This document shows, piece by piece, positions 39,649-49,715 of a stretch of DNA of 54,362 nucleotides. The notes under the pieces are model-generated. The model searched no databases. It was given only the letters and a program-made list of their open reading frames with translations, and was not told where the DNA came from. The stretch covers positions 1-54,362 of the forward strand of contig NZ_CAKZNF010000009.1 of NCBI RefSeq assembly GCF_937129435.1. Direction: 5' to 3'. The position numbers and the translations under genes are program-made. The stretch comes from an uncultured Parasphingopyxis sp. GTDB lineage: Bacteria; Pseudomonadota; Alphaproteobacteria; Sphingomonadales; Sphingomonadaceae. Each line of letters starts with the position of its first letter. Positions within the stretch are counted from its first letter, which is position 1.

Positions 39649-40695
39649 ATGGCCGCCCCCTGGGATCTCCCCGATTACGACGACCATGAGGGCGTCCATC
39701 TGTTTCACGATCCGGACAGCGGGATGCGCGCGATCATCGCCATCCATTCTACGCATCTGGGCAATGCCGCGGGCGGTATGCGCTTCTGGCACTATCCCGA
39801 CTCCGCGATGGCGATCACCGACGCGCTGCGCCTGTCTCGCGGTATGAGCTACAAGAACGCGATGGCCGGTCTCCCCATGGGTGGCGGCAAGGCCGTTTTG
39901 CTGGCCGATGAAACGCGCACGAAAACGCCCGAAATGCTCCGCGCCTTCGGTCGTGCGGTCGATACGCTCGGCGGCCGCTATGTGACGGCAGAGGATGTCG
40001 GCATCACCGACGACGACATGGTCGTGATCAAGGGCGAGACCGACTATGTGTCGGGCCTGCCGGTCGAAAAGGGTGAGGCAGGCGGCGATCCCGGGCCGTC
40101 GACGGCGCTTGGCGTGTTCCTCGGCGTCAAGGCGGCGGTGAACCGCGCGCTCGATCAGGACAGCCTCGAAGGCGTTCACGTTGCGATCCAGGGCGTCGGG
40201 AGTGTCGGCGGCGGACTTGCGCGGCTGCTCGCCGAGCAGGGCGCCCGGCTCACGCTCGCCGATACGGTCGACGCGCGCGTTGCGGCGCTGGCGGAGGAAC
40301 TGGGTGCCGACACGGTTTCGGTCGACGAGATTCTGTTCGTCGACGCCGATGTCGTCAGCCCGTGCGCGCTCGGCGCCGTGCTCGATGCCGACAGCATCGC
40401 GCGGCTGCAATGCAAGGCGGTCGCTGGCGGCGCCAACAATCAGCTTGCGACGCGTGAGGACGGCGGCCGGATTTTCGAACGCGGAATCCTCTATGCGCCC
40501 GATTACGTGATCAACGCTGGCGGCATTATCAATGTCGGGCTCGAATATCTCGGTCAGGGCGACCGCGCCGAGGTCGAGGCGCGGATCGGCAAGATCCCGG
40601 AGCGGCTCGAGCAGGTCTGGCAGGAAAGCGCCGCGACGGGCGACCCGGCTTCCACCGTGGCCGATCGGATCGCCAAGCAGCTGATCGGCCGCTGA
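39649..40695 (+). CDS. Leucine dehydrogenase-like amino acid dehydrogenase
   Basis: This predicted 348-residue enzyme oxidatively deaminates a branched-chain or aromatic amino acid, or runs in reverse, with NAD. The Glu/Leu/Phe/Val dehydrogenase signature reads LSRGMSYKNAMAGLPMGGGK. Lys69 and Lys81 align with the two catalytic lysines (68 and 80) of Bacillus leucine dehydrogenase. The Rossmann segment VAIQGVGSVGGGLARLLAEQ binds NAD. The terminal part YAPDYVINAGGIINV is conserved. Leucine dehydrogenase is the most likely specificity, but valine or phenylalanine cannot be excluded. It is convergent with the EamA transporter gene, whose stop is adjacent. Confidence 0.92.
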   Translation: MAAPWDLPDYDDHEGVHLFHDPDSGMRAIIAIHSTHLGNAAGGMRFWHYPDSAMAITDALRLSRGMSYKNAMAGLPMGGGKAVLLADETRTKTPEMLRAFGRAVDTLGGRYVTAEDVGITDDDMVVIKGETDYVSGLPVEKGEAGGDPGPSTALGVFLGVKAAVNRALDQDSLEGVHVAIQGVGSVGGGLARLLAEQGARLTLADTVDARVAALAEELGADTVSVDEILFVDADVVSPCALGAVLDADSIARLQCKAVAGGANNQLATREDGGRIFERGILYAPDYVINAGGIINVGLEYLGQGDRAEVEARIGKIPERLEQVWQESAATGDPASTVADRIAKQLIGR

Positions 40696-41610
40696 TCAGC
40701 CCTCCGGCACGCGAACGATGCGCGACGACCGGCGTTCACGGATCAGCACATAGAGCCCGCTGGCGACGATGATCGCCGCGCCGGTCCAGGTCGTTGCCGG
40801 CGGCAGATCGCCGAACATGATCCAGCCCAGCGTAACCGCCCAGACCAGCTGCGTGTAATCGAACGGCGCGACGACCGGCACCGGCGCCACGCTCAGCGAT
40901 GCGGTCAGCAGCATCTGTGCCGTACCGCCGAACAGCGCGATGCAGACGATCAGCAGCCATTCGCCCGCGGTATGCGGTTCGGCGACGAACGGCATCACGC
41001 AGCCGAGGCAGAGCGCCGAAATCGTCGTGAACCAGAGCACGGTTGTCTCGGGCGGGTCGTAGCGGGAGATCTGGCGGATCGTGATGTTTACACAGGCGAC
41101 CAGAAAGGCTGCGACAACAGCGACCGCGAGCCCCTTGGCCGGCAATGCGCTGTGCTGCGGCTGCATGACGAAGAGGACACCGGCAAAGCCGAGCACGATG
41201 GCGCTCCAGCGGTGCCACCCGACCCGATCCGCGAGCAGCAGCGCCGCGAGAATGGTTGCGAAAAGCGGCGCGGCGAAGCTGAGCGCCGTCGCTTCGGCAA
41301 GCGGCAACAGCATCAGCGACCAATAGGCGAACCCCATCGTCACCATGCCGAGCACACCGCGCCAGACATGGGCGAGCTTGTGACCGGTGCGGAACAGGCC
41401 CAGCCCGCCCGGCCGCGTCGCCACGAACAGCATCGTCAGCGGCAGCGCGAAGATGAAGCGCCATCCGAGCATCTCGACGGGATGCAGGCCGTATGACGTG
41501 GCGCCGAGCTTCACCGTTGCCGCCATCAGCGCCATTGCCGAAGCCGCACCGATGCGCAGCCCGATCCCGGCCATCGCGTTTTGCGGTGCGGAAGCGTTGG
41601 GCGGAGTCAC
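40696..41610 (-). CDS. EamA family (DMT) transporter
   Basis: This predicted 304-residue inner-membrane protein has about ten transmembrane helices in two EamA repeats. The first repeat covers roughly residues 15-145 (GLRIGAASAMALMAATVKLG, ILAALLLADRVGWHRWSAIV). The second covers 155-295 (PFDYTQLVWAVTLGWIMFGD followed by LPPATTWTGAAIIVASGLYV). Members export amino acids, nucleotides or drugs, and the substrate here is unknown. The C-terminus is basic and cytoplasmic. Its stop abuts the stop of the leucine-dehydrogenase-like gene. The ccmC gene diverges 89 bases from its start. Confidence 0.9.
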   Translation of the reverse strand: MTPPNASAPQNAMAGIGLRIGAASAMALMAATVKLGATSYGLHPVEMLGWRFIFALPLTMLFVATRPGGLGLFRTGHKLAHVWRGVLGMVTMGFAYWSLMLLPLAEATALSFAAPLFATILAALLLADRVGWHRWSAIVLGFAGVLFVMQPQHSALPAKGLAVAVVAAFLVACVNITIRQISRYDPPETTVLWFTTISALCLGCVMPFVAEPHTAGEWLLIVCIALFGGTAQMLLTASLSVAPVPVVAPFDYTQLVWAVTLGWIMFGDLPPATTWTGAAIIVASGLYVLIRERRSSRIVRVPEG

Positions 41611-41699
41611 TTGGAGGTAAAAACTTTCGATGCGGTTTGGCGATTTCCGTTCTGCCTAAGCTTTTCTCCGCGGGGATGCTACGCTAAGCGGTCCGCAAC

Positions 41700-42416
41700 A
41701 TGCATGGTTTCGCCAATCCGACGCGGTTTCTCAATATCGCCAGACCGTTGACGCCCTGGTTTCTCGTCCTGGGGCTGGCAACGATCGCGTTCGCGTTGGG
41801 CGCGGGCCTGTTCTACACGCCGCCCGACTATCTTCAGGGCGACAGCGTCCGCATCATGTACGTCCATGTCCCGACGATCTGGCTCGGCATGGCGGGATGG
41901 GCGGGAATCCTCGTCGCCGGGGTGATGCAGCTTGTCTGGAAGCATCCGCTTGCCGGGATTGCCGGCCGCGCCATTGCTGTTCCAGGCGCGATGTTCACCG
42001 CGCTGGGCCTGATCACCGGTTCGATCTGGGGGCGGCCGACTTGGGGCACCTGGTGGGTCTGGGACGGGCGGCTGACATCGGCTCTCGTGCTGTTCTTCCT
42101 CTATCTCGGCTATATCGCGCTTGCTTCGGCCAGCGAGGAGCAGGGCGGGACGAGCAAGATGGCTGCGATCTTCGGCATCGTCGGCGCGATCAACCTGCCG
42201 ATCATTCATTATTCGGTGACATGGTGGAATTCGATCCATCAGGTGCAGAGCATCACGCTGCAGGGATCGACGATTGACATGGCGATCCTCTGGCCGATGC
42301 TCGTTTCGATGGCTGGCTTTACCTTACTCTTCGCGGCGATCGTCCTCATGCGGATGCGAACGATCATTGCGGGCGTGCGGATCGAAGCGCGCCTGCGGCG
42401 GATGGCCGAGGGATAG
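41700..42416 (+). CDS. ccmC: Heme exporter subunit CcmC
   Basis: CcmC is a membrane protein of System I cytochrome c maturation. It delivers heme to CcmE. The 238-residue protein has six hydrophobic segments. The tryptophan-rich WWD motif is in WGTWWVWDGRLTSALVLFFL (about residues 115-135), flanked by conserved His residues: YVHVPTIWLGMAGWAG and INLPIIHYSVTWWNSIHQ. It opens the ccm run; ccmD follows after 12 bases. The ccmA and ccmB genes are absent here. Confidence 0.96.
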   Translation: MHGFANPTRFLNIARPLTPWFLVLGLATIAFALGAGLFYTPPDYLQGDSVRIMYVHVPTIWLGMAGWAGILVAGVMQLVWKHPLAGIAGRAIAVPGAMFTALGLITGSIWGRPTWGTWWVWDGRLTSALVLFFLYLGYIALASASEEQGGTSKMAAIFGIVGAINLPIIHYSVTWWNSIHQVQSITLQGSTIDMAILWPMLVSMAGFTLLFAAIVLMRMRTIIAGVRIEARLRRMAEG

Positions 42417-42428
42417 GCGGGCAGGGGG

Positions 42429-42566
42429 ATGGATCATTGGCCTTTCATCGTCGCCGCCTATGGCATCACGATCGGCGCGACGCTCGCGCTTCTGGGCTGG
42501 AGTATGGCCGTGATGCGTGCGCGTGAAAACAAGGCGGATGCGCTGCGGAAGGAGCACAGGCGATGA
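42429..42566 (+). CDS. ccmD: Heme exporter protein CcmD
   Basis: This very small gene encodes 45 residues, MDHWPFIVAAYGITIGATLA followed by LLGWSMAVMRARENKADALR KEHRR. It has one transmembrane helix and a charged cytoplasmic tail, the normal CcmD design. CcmD helps release holo-CcmE from the CcmABC complex. A GGGGG lies just before the ATG. The stop overlaps the ccmE start as ATGA. Position, size and topology support the call, since the sequence of CcmD is poorly conserved. Confidence 0.9.
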   Translation: MDHWPFIVAAYGITIGATLALLGWSMAVMRARENKADALRKEHRR

Positions 42567-42991
42567 AGGCCAAGCATCAGCGGCTAACTCTTGCCGTCAT
42601 TGCGGTGGTGGCCGTAATCGGCGCGGGCTTTCTCGCGCTGGCAGGCCTGCGCGACAATGCCGCCCTGTTCCGCACACCCGCGGAGATCGCCGTCGAACCG
42701 GTGCCCCCGGGCCAATCGATCCGGCTCGGCGGGATGGTAGCCGAGGGCTCGATCGAACATCTGCCCGATGGTGTGACCATCACGTTCATCGTCGAGGATG
42801 GCGAGGCGACGGTCCCGGTGCGCTTCTCCGGGATCACGCCCGACCTGTTCCAGGAGAATAGCGGTGTCGTCGCGGAAGGCGCATTCGACGCGAACGGCGT
42901 GTTCATAGCGGACAACATCCTCGCCAAGCATGACGAGAATTACATGCCGCCGCCGATGGAAGACATGGCGAGCGAGGCGACGGCTTCGTGA
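42563..42991 (+). CDS. ccmE: Cytochrome c-type biogenesis protein CcmE (heme chaperone)
   Basis: CcmE carries heme covalently in the periplasm and hands it to CcmF/H. The 142-residue protein has an N-terminal membrane anchor (LTLAVIAVVAVIGAGFLALA). A beta-barrel domain follows (LGGMVAEGSIEHLPDGVTIT). The heme-binding site is His123 with Tyr127 in AKHDENYMPP, the HxxxY form. Start and stop both overlap neighbours (ccmD and the GTG of ccmF). Confidence 0.97.
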   Translation: MKAKHQRLTLAVIAVVAVIGAGFLALAGLRDNAALFRTPAEIAVEPVPPGQSIRLGGMVAEGSIEHLPDGVTITFIVEDGEATVPVRFSGITPDLFQENSGVVAEGAFDANGVFIADNILAKHDENYMPPPMEDMASEATAS

Positions 42992-44910
42992 TAGCGGAAA
43001 CCGGACTAGCGGCCCTCTGGCTGGCCACGGCGCTGTGTGCGCTGCAGCTCGTTTTCGGCATCATGGCCGTGCGCGGTCGCGACGATCTCGCCGCCGCCGT
43101 GCGGCCGGTGGCGGTCGTGCAGGGGCTGCTCGCCGCAATCTCCTTCCTGATGCTGATCTGGCTGTTCCTGCGCACCGACCTGTCGGTCGAACTCGTGGTG
43201 CGGAACAGCCATTCGGAAAAACCCTGGCTCTACAAATTTGCCGGTGCCTGGGGGAATCACGAAGGCTCGATGCTGCTCTGGGTGACGGTGCTCAGCGTGG
43301 CGGGCAGCCTTGTCGCGTTCTTCGAGAGGCGGCTGCGCGAGAACACGCTGATCGCCACGCTGGCGGCGCAGGCGGCGATCGGCCTCGGCTTCTACGCCTT
43401 TCTGCTCTTCGCCTCCAACCCGTTCGCGCGGTCGACCCCGGCGCCCGAGGAGGGCATGGGCCTCAACCCGCTGCTGCAGGACCCAGGCTTGGCCTTCCAT
43501 CCGCCGACGCTCTATTTCGGCTATGTCGGGCTTTCGGTCGCCTTCTCCTTCGCGGTCGGCGCGCTGATGACTCGCGATGTCGGCGCCGATTTCGCCCGGG
43601 CGATGCGTCCCTGGGTGCTCGGCAGCTGGATATTCCTGACGCTCGGCATCACGGCGGGCAGTTATTGGGCCTATTATGAGCTCGGCTGGGGCGGCTGGTG
43701 GTTCTGGGATCCGGTGGAGAACGCCTCGCTGATGCCCTGGCTCGCGGCGACAGCGCTGCTCCATTCGGTTACGGTTCTGGCGACGCGCGACAGTTTGCGG
43801 GCGTGGACGGTGATGCTGGCGGTCGTTGCTTTCTCGATGTCGATGATCGGGACGTTTCTGGTGCGCTCGGGCATCCTGACCAGCGTCCACGCCTTCGCCG
43901 TCGATCCGCGCCGGGGATCATTTATCCTGGCGCTCCTCGTCCTCTATATCGGCGGCGCACTGCTGCTCTACGGGCTACGGGTCGGAACCGTTCGCGAGGG
44001 CAAGAAATTCCAGGCCGTCAGCCGGGAAGGGGCGCTTGTCGCTAACAACCTGTTGCTCACCGCGATCCTTGGGATCGTGCTGATCGGCACGCTCTATCCG
44101 CTGTTCGTCGAAACGCTGACGGGCGAACAGCTCTCTGTCGGCCCGCCCTATTTCAACAGCACGGCGGGGCCGCTCGCGCTGATCCTGATCGCGATCATGG
44201 CGCTCGGGCCGCTGCTGCGCTGGCGCAAGGACGATTGGCGCGACCTGATCAACCGCATTTCCTTTCCGATACTGTTTTCCGCGCTCGCCTTTGCCGGACT
44301 GATGTTCTTCGTTTCGCCGATCGGTATCCTGCCGACACTCGGCATCGTCCTTGCCGTCGGCGTCGGGGCCGCCAGCGTCGCGCCGCTTTGGAAGCGCAAC
44401 CTGCGCCGGACGCCGATGTTCACCTATGGAATGGTGATCGCGCATCTCGGCATTGCCGTGGCGCTTGCCGGCATGGCGTCGGAAAGCGCCTTTACCGAGG
44501 AAGTTCTCGTCGCGACGACGCCGGGGCAGGAGCATGAGGTCGGCCCCTATACGGTGCGGTTCGTCGGTGTCGATCCGGTAGCTGGGCCGAACTGGACGGC
44601 GATCGAGGGGCAGCTCGCGGTAACGCGCGGAGATGGCGAACCCTTCGGCTTGATGCCGCAGGCCCGCATGTTCGCCTCGCCGCCGACCGAAACGAACGAA
44701 GCCGCCATCGCGACCTCGTGGGACGGACAGCTCTATACCGTGCTCGGCAACAGCGATGCGCAGGGCCGCTGGCAGCTGCGCCTGTGGTGGAAGCCGTTCG
44801 TGACGCTGATATGGCTCGGCGGCGGTATGATCGCATTTGGCGGGCTGCTCTCCCTTGTCGGCCGCGTCCGGCGCGAACGCCGCTCTGCGCTGCGGGAGGC
44901 GCACGGATGA
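42988..44910 (+). CDS. ccmF: Cytochrome c heme lyase subunit CcmF
   Basis: CcmF joins heme to apocytochrome c with CcmH/I. The 640-residue protein begins with GTG (VIAETGLAALWLATALCA) overlapping the ccmE stop. It has about fifteen transmembrane helices. The WWD motif is in WGGWWFWDPVENASLMPWLA near residues 234-253. Conserved His residues appear in GAWGNHEGSMLLWV, DPGLAFHPPTLYFGYVG and LLHSVTVLATRDSL. The C-terminal periplasmic domain (SAFTEEVLVATTPGQEHEVG) is present. The stop overlaps the ccmG start. Confidence 0.97.
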   Translation: MIAETGLAALWLATALCALQLVFGIMAVRGRDDLAAAVRPVAVVQGLLAAISFLMLIWLFLRTDLSVELVVRNSHSEKPWLYKFAGAWGNHEGSMLLWVTVLSVAGSLVAFFERRLRENTLIATLAAQAAIGLGFYAFLLFASNPFARSTPAPEEGMGLNPLLQDPGLAFHPPTLYFGYVGLSVAFSFAVGALMTRDVGADFARAMRPWVLGSWIFLTLGITAGSYWAYYELGWGGWWFWDPVENASLMPWLAATALLHSVTVLATRDSLRAWTVMLAVVAFSMSMIGTFLVRSGILTSVHAFAVDPRRGSFILALLVLYIGGALLLYGLRVGTVREGKKFQAVSREGALVANNLLLTAILGIVLIGTLYPLFVETLTGEQLSVGPPYFNSTAGPLALILIAIMALGPLLRWRKDDWRDLINRISFPILFSALAFAGLMFFVSPIGILPTLGIVLAVGVGAASVAPLWKRNLRRTPMFTYGMVIAHLGIAVALAGMASESAFTEEVLVATTPGQEHEVGPYTVRFVGVDPVAGPNWTAIEGQLAVTRGDGEPFGLMPQARMFASPPTETNEAAIATSWDGQLYTVLGNSDAQGRWQLRLWWKPFVTLIWLGGGMIAFGGLLSLVGRVRRERRSALREAHG

Positions 44911-45458
44911 CAAGCGAATCGAACCGCCTGATCCTCTGGGTGCCGCTCGGTATCGCCGGTATCTTCATCCTTTTCTTCGGCTATGCGCTGTTCTTCGGCA
45001 ACGCGAACCCGCAGCAGAAGACGATCGAATCGCGGATGGTGGGGCAGCCGGTTCCCGAATTCGCGCTCGATCCTGCCGTTTCCAATCATCCGGGCCTGAC
45101 CAGCGCGAACCTGGCGACCGGCGAACCGCGCCTCGTCAACGTCTTCGCCAGCTGGTGCCTGCCGTGCATCACCGAAGCGCCGCAGCTCACGGCCTTGCAG
45201 CAACGCGGCGTGAGCATAGACGCCATCGCCATCCGCGACCGGCCGCAAGATATCTCCAACTTCCTGATGCGCTACGGCGATCCCTATCAGCGGATCGGCG
45301 CCGATGTGGATAGCCGGGTGCAGCTTGCATTTGGATCGTCGGGCGTGCCGGAAACCTTCGTCGTCGATGGCGAAGGTGTGATCCGGCACCAGCATATCGG
45401 CGAAATCCGGCCCGAGGACGTGCCCGTGATCATGCAGGCACTGGAGGATGCGCGGTGA
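44907..45458 (+). CDS. ccmG: Thiol:disulfide interchange protein CcmG/DsbE
   Basis: CcmG is a membrane-anchored thioredoxin that reduces the CxxCH motif of apocytochromes c. The 183-residue protein has one N-terminal membrane segment (LILWVPLGIAGIFILFFGYA). The active site is Cys84-Leu-Pro-Cys87 in NVFASWCLPCITEAPQL. The conserved cis-Pro region reads GSSGVPETFVVDGEGVI. The start overlaps the ccmF stop (ATGA), and its stop overlaps the ccmH start. The open frame upstream is antisense-free but belongs to ccmF in another frame. Confidence 0.96.
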   Translation: MTSESNRLILWVPLGIAGIFILFFGYALFFGNANPQQKTIESRMVGQPVPEFALDPAVSNHPGLTSANLATGEPRLVNVFASWCLPCITEAPQLTALQQRGVSIDAIAIRDRPQDISNFLMRYGDPYQRIGADVDSRVQLAFGSSGVPETFVVDGEGVIRHQHIGEIRPEDVPVIMQALEDAR

Positions 45459-45880
45459 TCCGGTTGCTTGCCATCATGCTGTGCCTGATGCTTGCATCAT
45501 ATGCCGGGCCGGCCAACGCCCAATCGCGCCTTCCCGATGCGCAATGGGCGAACGAGCAGCTCCCCGATCCCGCGCAGGAGGCCGAGGCACGCGAGTTGAT
45601 GGAGTCGCTCCGCTGTCTCGTCTGCCAGGGCCAGTCGATCGCCGATAGCGATGCCGATATGGCGCAGGACATGCGCGCACTGGTTCGGCGGCGGATCGCG
45701 GCGGGTGAGGAGCCGGAAGCGATCCGGCAATGGCTTGTCGACCGCTACGGCCGCTGGGTGACTTATGAACCGCCCTTCGATGCCGTGACATGGCCGCTCT
45801 GGCTTCTGCCGCTGCTGCTGCTCGGCACCGGCCTTTGGCTGGCGCGGGGACGCTTCCGCAAGAACAGGGGCGATCGCTGA
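45455..45880 (+). CDS. ccmH: Cytochrome c-type biogenesis protein CcmH
   Basis: CcmH binds apocytochrome c as part of the heme lyase complex. The 141-residue protein starts with GTG and a signal peptide (MIRLLAIMLCLMLASYAGPA). The redox motif is Cys54-Leu-Val-Cys57 in SLRCLVCQGQSIADSDA. A C-terminal transmembrane helix (WPLWLLPLLLLGTGLWLARG) anchors it. This is the short CcmH form, with the TPR part encoded by the next gene. Its stop overlaps the next start as TGATG. Confidence 0.96.
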   Translation: MIRLLAIMLCLMLASYAGPANAQSRLPDAQWANEQLPDPAQEAEARELMESLRCLVCQGQSIADSDADMAQDMRALVRRRIAAGEEPEAIRQWLVDRYGRWVTYEPPFDAVTWPLWLLPLLLLGTGLWLARGRFRKNRGDR

Positions 45881-46554
45881 TGGGCTGGTTCGCCATCGTC
45901 CTCCTGATCGGGCTGATCCTGTTCTGGCTCGTCCGGCTCGCCTCGTTTCGCGGGACGCGGCTCGAGTGGCTCGGCGCCGCGCTGATGGTCGGCCTTGCCG
46001 GCTATGCCTGGCAGGGAAGCCCGATGCTCGAGGGACGGCCAACGGTGGCGGCGCGCGATATTCCTGCCGAAGGCACGGCCGATCTCGACGAGAATCTCAC
46101 TGATCCGGGCATGGGAACCGCCGGACACTGGCTGGTGATGGCCGAAGCGCTCAACCGGCGCGGCGATCATGAATCGGCAGCGCATGCGGTATGGAACGGA
46201 ATCGAGACCGACCCGGAAAATGCCGATCTGTGGGTCGGATACGGCAACGCGCTGCTTCTCCATGGCGATGGGCAAATGAACCCCGCGGCGCAGCTTGCGT
46301 TCGAGCGCGCCGCTCAGCTCGACCCCGAACATCCGGGCCCGCCCTTCTTCATCGGCCTCGCGCTGGCGCAGGCGGGGCAATATGAGGATGCGGCACAAGT
46401 GTGGCGCGCGTTGCTTGAACGCACGCCCGAGGATGCACCCTATCGCGCCGATCTCGAAAACCGGTTGCTCGGCATTTCGCGCGCGCTTGGCCGTCCCGTC
46501 ATGCCCGAAGGCGAAGACGAAACGGCCGAGGGCGGCGAAGCCCCTAGTTCATAG
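45880..46554 (+). CDS. CcmI/CycH-like TPR protein of the heme lyase complex
   Basis: This predicted 224-residue protein has two N-terminal transmembrane segments (MGWFAIVLLIGLILFWLVRL and LEWLGAALMVGLAGYAWQGS). Three to four TPR-like repeats follow (LVMAEALNRRGDHESAAHAV, AAQLAFERAAQLDPEHPGPP, ALAQAGQYEDAAQVWRALLE). This matches CcmI/CycH, the apocytochrome c chaperone, which is otherwise a fused C-terminal part of CcmH in enterobacteria. The start is coupled to ccmH. It overlaps the convergent ald gene by 11 bases at the stop. The gene symbol is left open because the family is variable. Confidence 0.85.
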   Translation: MGWFAIVLLIGLILFWLVRLASFRGTRLEWLGAALMVGLAGYAWQGSPMLEGRPTVAARDIPAEGTADLDENLTDPGMGTAGHWLVMAEALNRRGDHESAAHAVWNGIETDPENADLWVGYGNALLLHGDGQMNPAAQLAFERAAQLDPEHPGPPFFIGLALAQAGQYEDAAQVWRALLERTPEDAPYRADLENRLLGISRALGRPVMPEGEDETAEGGEAPSS

Positions 46555-47638
46555 GCAGACCAAAAGCATCGGCGACCGCCTGATGCCGGATTTTGCCGTC
46601 TGAGACGTTCAGGCCGGCTGCGAGATGGACATTGTCCGCCATCGCCTTGTCGGGCCCCTTGCTCGCCAACTGGATGACATAGGGCAGGGTGGCGTTGTTC
46701 AGCGCGAAGGTCGATGTCCGCGCCACGGCCCCGGGCATATTGGCGACGCAATAGTGGATGACGCCCTCTTCTTCATAGACCGGATCGTCATGCGTCGTCG
46801 GGCGCGAGGTTTCGAAACACCCACCCTGATCGATGGCGATGTCGACGATGACCGAGCCGCGTTTCATGGTTTTGAGCATGTCGCGCGTCACCAGCTTGGG
46901 CGCCGCGCCGCCCGGCACCAGCACCGCACCGATCACGAGATGCGCGGTCTGAACGGCCTTTTCGATCGCTGCCTGCGAAGCGTAGCCGGTCTTGATCTGA
47001 TTGCCGAAATGGGTGTCGAGTTCAGCGAGCCGATCGTTCGAGATGTCGTAGATCGTCACATCGGCGCGCAGGCCGACCGCCATCTGCGCGGCATTGAGAC
47101 CTGAAACCCCGCCGCCGATGATGACCACCTTGGCGGGCTGCACGCCGGGTACGCCGCCAAGCAGGATACCGCGACCGCCTTGCTCCTTTTCGAGATAATG
47201 CGCGCCGGCCTGGATCGACATTCGCCCCGCCACCTCGCTCATCGGCTTCAATAGCGGCAGCGAGCGATTGGGGCTCGTGACGGTCTCATAGGCGATGCAG
47301 GTGGCGCCCGACTTCATCAGCCCCTCCGTCTGCGGCAGATCGGCTGCCAGATGGAGATAGGTGAACAGGATATGCCGCTCCTCGAGCATGGCGATTTCCT
47401 GTGCCTGCGGCTCCTTCACCTTCACGATCATGTCCGATTCGGCGAACACGTCCGCAGCCGTATCGACGATGCGCGCGCCGACGGCGCGATAGTCGTCATC
47501 GTCGAAATCGATGCCGGTGCCGGCCTTGGTTTCGACGATCACCTCGTGGCCAGCCTGGATGACATCATGGGCCGATGCCGGGGTCAAACCGACGCGATAT
47601 TCGTGATTCTTGATTTCCTTGGGAACTCCGACGCGCAT
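46544..47638 (-). CDS. ald: Alanine dehydrogenase
   Basis: Alanine dehydrogenase interconverts L-alanine and pyruvate with NAD. The 364-residue protein starts [20 protein letters not shown], the family N-terminus. Lys75 in IVKVKEP and His96 in [10 protein letters not shown] correspond to the catalytic pair. The Rossmann motif [20 protein letters not shown] and [20 protein letters not shown] are conserved. It is slightly short of the usual 370-371. It is convergent with the ccm cluster and overlaps the CcmI gene by 11 bases. Confidence 0.96.
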   Translation of the reverse strand: MRVGVPKEIKNHEYRVGLTPASAHDVIQAGHEVIVETKAGTGIDFDDDDYRAVGARIVDTAADVFAESDMIVKVKEPQAQEIAMLEERHILFTYLHLAADLPQTEGLMKSGATCIAYETVTSPNRSLPLLKPMSEVAGRMSIQAGAHYLEKEQGGRGILLGGVPGVQPAKVVIIGGGVSGLNAAQMAVGLRADVTIYDISNDRLAELDTHFGNQIKTGYASQAAIEKAVQTAHLVIGAVLVPGGAAPKLVTRDMLKTMKRGSVIVDIAIDQGGCFETSRPTTHDDPVYEEEGVIHYCVANMPGAVARTSTFALNNATLPYVIQLASKGPDKAMADNVHLAAGLNVSDGKIRHQAVADAFGLPMN

Positions 47639-47808
47639 TCACGCCTCCTGAAATGATTGGATGCGCGGCATATAGCGGGACGTGGGGGAATTGTCGCGCA
47701 TTGCCGCACATCGATTCAAGTGATAGGGCGCGCGCTTTGGCGCGGAATCGACAGGGAAGTCGAGCTTTTCCGCGCCCGGCACAGTGTCGAGGGTCCGCGA
47801 CAGGCATT

Positions 47809-49710
47809 ATGAGCGAGTCCAATCCCGAATTTTCGGAGGACGGGTCGCATCGCGACAGAAATATCGCCAAGCTCGCGCTCGGCGCGATCGGCGTCGTCTA
47901 TGGCGATATCGGCACCAGTCCGCTCTATGCGTTTCGCGAAACCTTCGCGGGGCACCACCCGCTGTCGCTCGACCGCATCCATATCATGGGCGTGCTGTCG
48001 CTGATCTTCTGGTCGATGATGCTGGTCGTCACGATCAAATACATCATCATCCTGACCCGCGCGGACAATAACGGTGAAGGCGGCAGCCTGGCGCTGCTGG
48101 CGCTCATATCGCGCAGGGCCCGGAGCAATATGCCGTGGACGCGGGGGATCGTGCTGCTCGGCGTCTTCGCCTGCGCGCTATTCTACGGCGACAGCATGAT
48201 TACGCCTGCGATCTCGGTCCTTTCGGCCGTCGAGGGACTGGCTGTCGTCGAGGGATCGCTGGCGCCGCTGGTTATCCCGATCGCGATCTTCATCCTGATC
48301 GGCCTGTTCGCGATCCAGCGTTTCGGCACGGCGCGCGTCGGTGCACTCTTCGGACCGATCATCCTCGTCTATTTCACCATTCTTGCCGTGCTCGGAACGT
48401 TGAGCATCATGCAAGACCCGGGCATCCTTCTTGCGCTCAATCCCTGGTATGCGTTCAACTTCTTCATGATCGATGGCTGGGCGGCATTTCTCGCGCTCGG
48501 TTCGGTCGTGCTCGCCGTGACGGGTGCCGAGGCACTTTACGCCGATATGGGGCATTTCGGCCGCAAGCCGATCGGCCTTTCCTGGATGGCGATCGTGCTT
48601 CCCGCGCTGATGCTCAACTATCTGGGGCAGGGGGCGCTGCTCGCTTCCGACCCGTCGGCGATCTCCAGCCCCTTCTACATGCTCGCGCCCGAATGGTTTC
48701 GCCTGCCGATGGTCTTCGTGGCGACGATGGCGACGATTATCGCCAGCCAGGCGGTGATTTCCGGCGCCTTCTCGGTCACGCAACAGGCAATCCAGCTCGG
48801 CTTCATCCCGCGCCTCAAGATCACGCATACTAGCGCCTCGTCGATGGGCCAGATCTACATTCCGGTGATCAACTGGGCGCTGCTGTCCATGGTCATTCTG
48901 CTCGTCCTGATCTTCGAGAATTCGAGCAATCTGGCCGCCGCCTACGGTATTGCGGTGACCGGCGCGATGTTGATCGACACCTGCCTGCTCGCGGTCGTTC
49001 TGTTCGGGCTTTGGAAGTGGAAGCCGTGGCTCGCGATTCCGCTGCTCGCCGTCTTCTTCGTCGTCGATATCGCCTATTTCGCCGCGAACCTCACCAAGGT
49101 CCCCTATGGCGGCTGGTTCCCGCTGCTGATTGGCGTGATCGCCTTCACGCTGCTCACAACATGGGCGAAGGGCCGGACACTGTTACGGGGCCGGATGCGC
49201 GAAGCTGCCATGCCGGTGCAGGTCTTCGTCAAATCTGCCGCCGGTTCGGCAACCCGCGTACCTGGCACCGCCGTGTTCATGACGACGGCGCCGGAAGGCG
49301 TGCCGCATGCGCTGCTCCACAACCTGAAACACAATAAGGTGCTCCATGAGCGCATCGTCCTCCTGACGGTGATGATCCTCGACCAACCTTTCGTTCCCGA
49401 TTCGCAGCGCAGTGCCGTCGAGGATCTGGGCTCGGGATTTTATCGCGTCATCCTTCGCTACGGGTTCATGCAGGACAGCGACGTACCGCTCGCGCTCGAA
49501 AAGCTGACCGTGTGCGGCCCCCCGTTCCGTATGATCGAAACGAGCTTCTTCCTTGCGCGGCAGACTCTGCTGACGTCGAAAACACCCGGCATGGCGCCCT
49601 GGCGGGAGAAGATTTTCGCCTGGATGCTCCGCAACGCGGAAAGTGCGATGCAGTTCTTCCGCTTGCCGACGAACCGCGTCGTCGAGCTGGGGAGCCAGGT
49701 CGAAATCTGA
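47809..49710 (+). CDS. kup: Potassium uptake protein Kup
   Basis: Kup is a proton-coupled potassium importer of the inner membrane. The chosen ATG gives [20 protein letters not shown] and 633 residues. The frame extends upstream to 47653, but without family resemblance. The signature [20 protein letters not shown] opens helix one, and [18 protein letters not shown] follows. Twelve transmembrane helices and a C-terminal soluble domain ([20 protein letters not shown]) are visible. It is not in a clear operon; a MobA-like gene starts five bases after its stop. Confidence 0.96.
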   Translation: MSESNPEFSEDGSHRDRNIAKLALGAIGVVYGDIGTSPLYAFRETFAGHHPLSLDRIHIMGVLSLIFWSMMLVVTIKYIIILTRADNNGEGGSLALLALISRRARSNMPWTRGIVLLGVFACALFYGDSMITPAISVLSAVEGLAVVEGSLAPLVIPIAIFILIGLFAIQRFGTARVGALFGPIILVYFTILAVLGTLSIMQDPGILLALNPWYAFNFFMIDGWAAFLALGSVVLAVTGAEALYADMGHFGRKPIGLSWMAIVLPALMLNYLGQGALLASDPSAISSPFYMLAPEWFRLPMVFVATMATIIASQAVISGAFSVTQQAIQLGFIPRLKITHTSASSMGQIYIPVINWALLSMVILLVLIFENSSNLAAAYGIAVTGAMLIDTCLLAVVLFGLWKWKPWLAIPLLAVFFVVDIAYFAANLTKVPYGGWFPLLIGVIAFTLLTTWAKGRTLLRGRMREAAMPVQVFVKSAAGSATRVPGTAVFMTTAPEGVPHALLHNLKHNKVLHERIVLLTVMILDQPFVPDSQRSAVEDLGSGFYRVILRYGFMQDSDVPLALEKLTVCGPPFRMIETSFFLARQTLLTSKTPGMAPWREKIFAWMLRNAESAMQFFRLPTNRVVELGSQVEI

Positions 49711-49715
49711 CCGCG

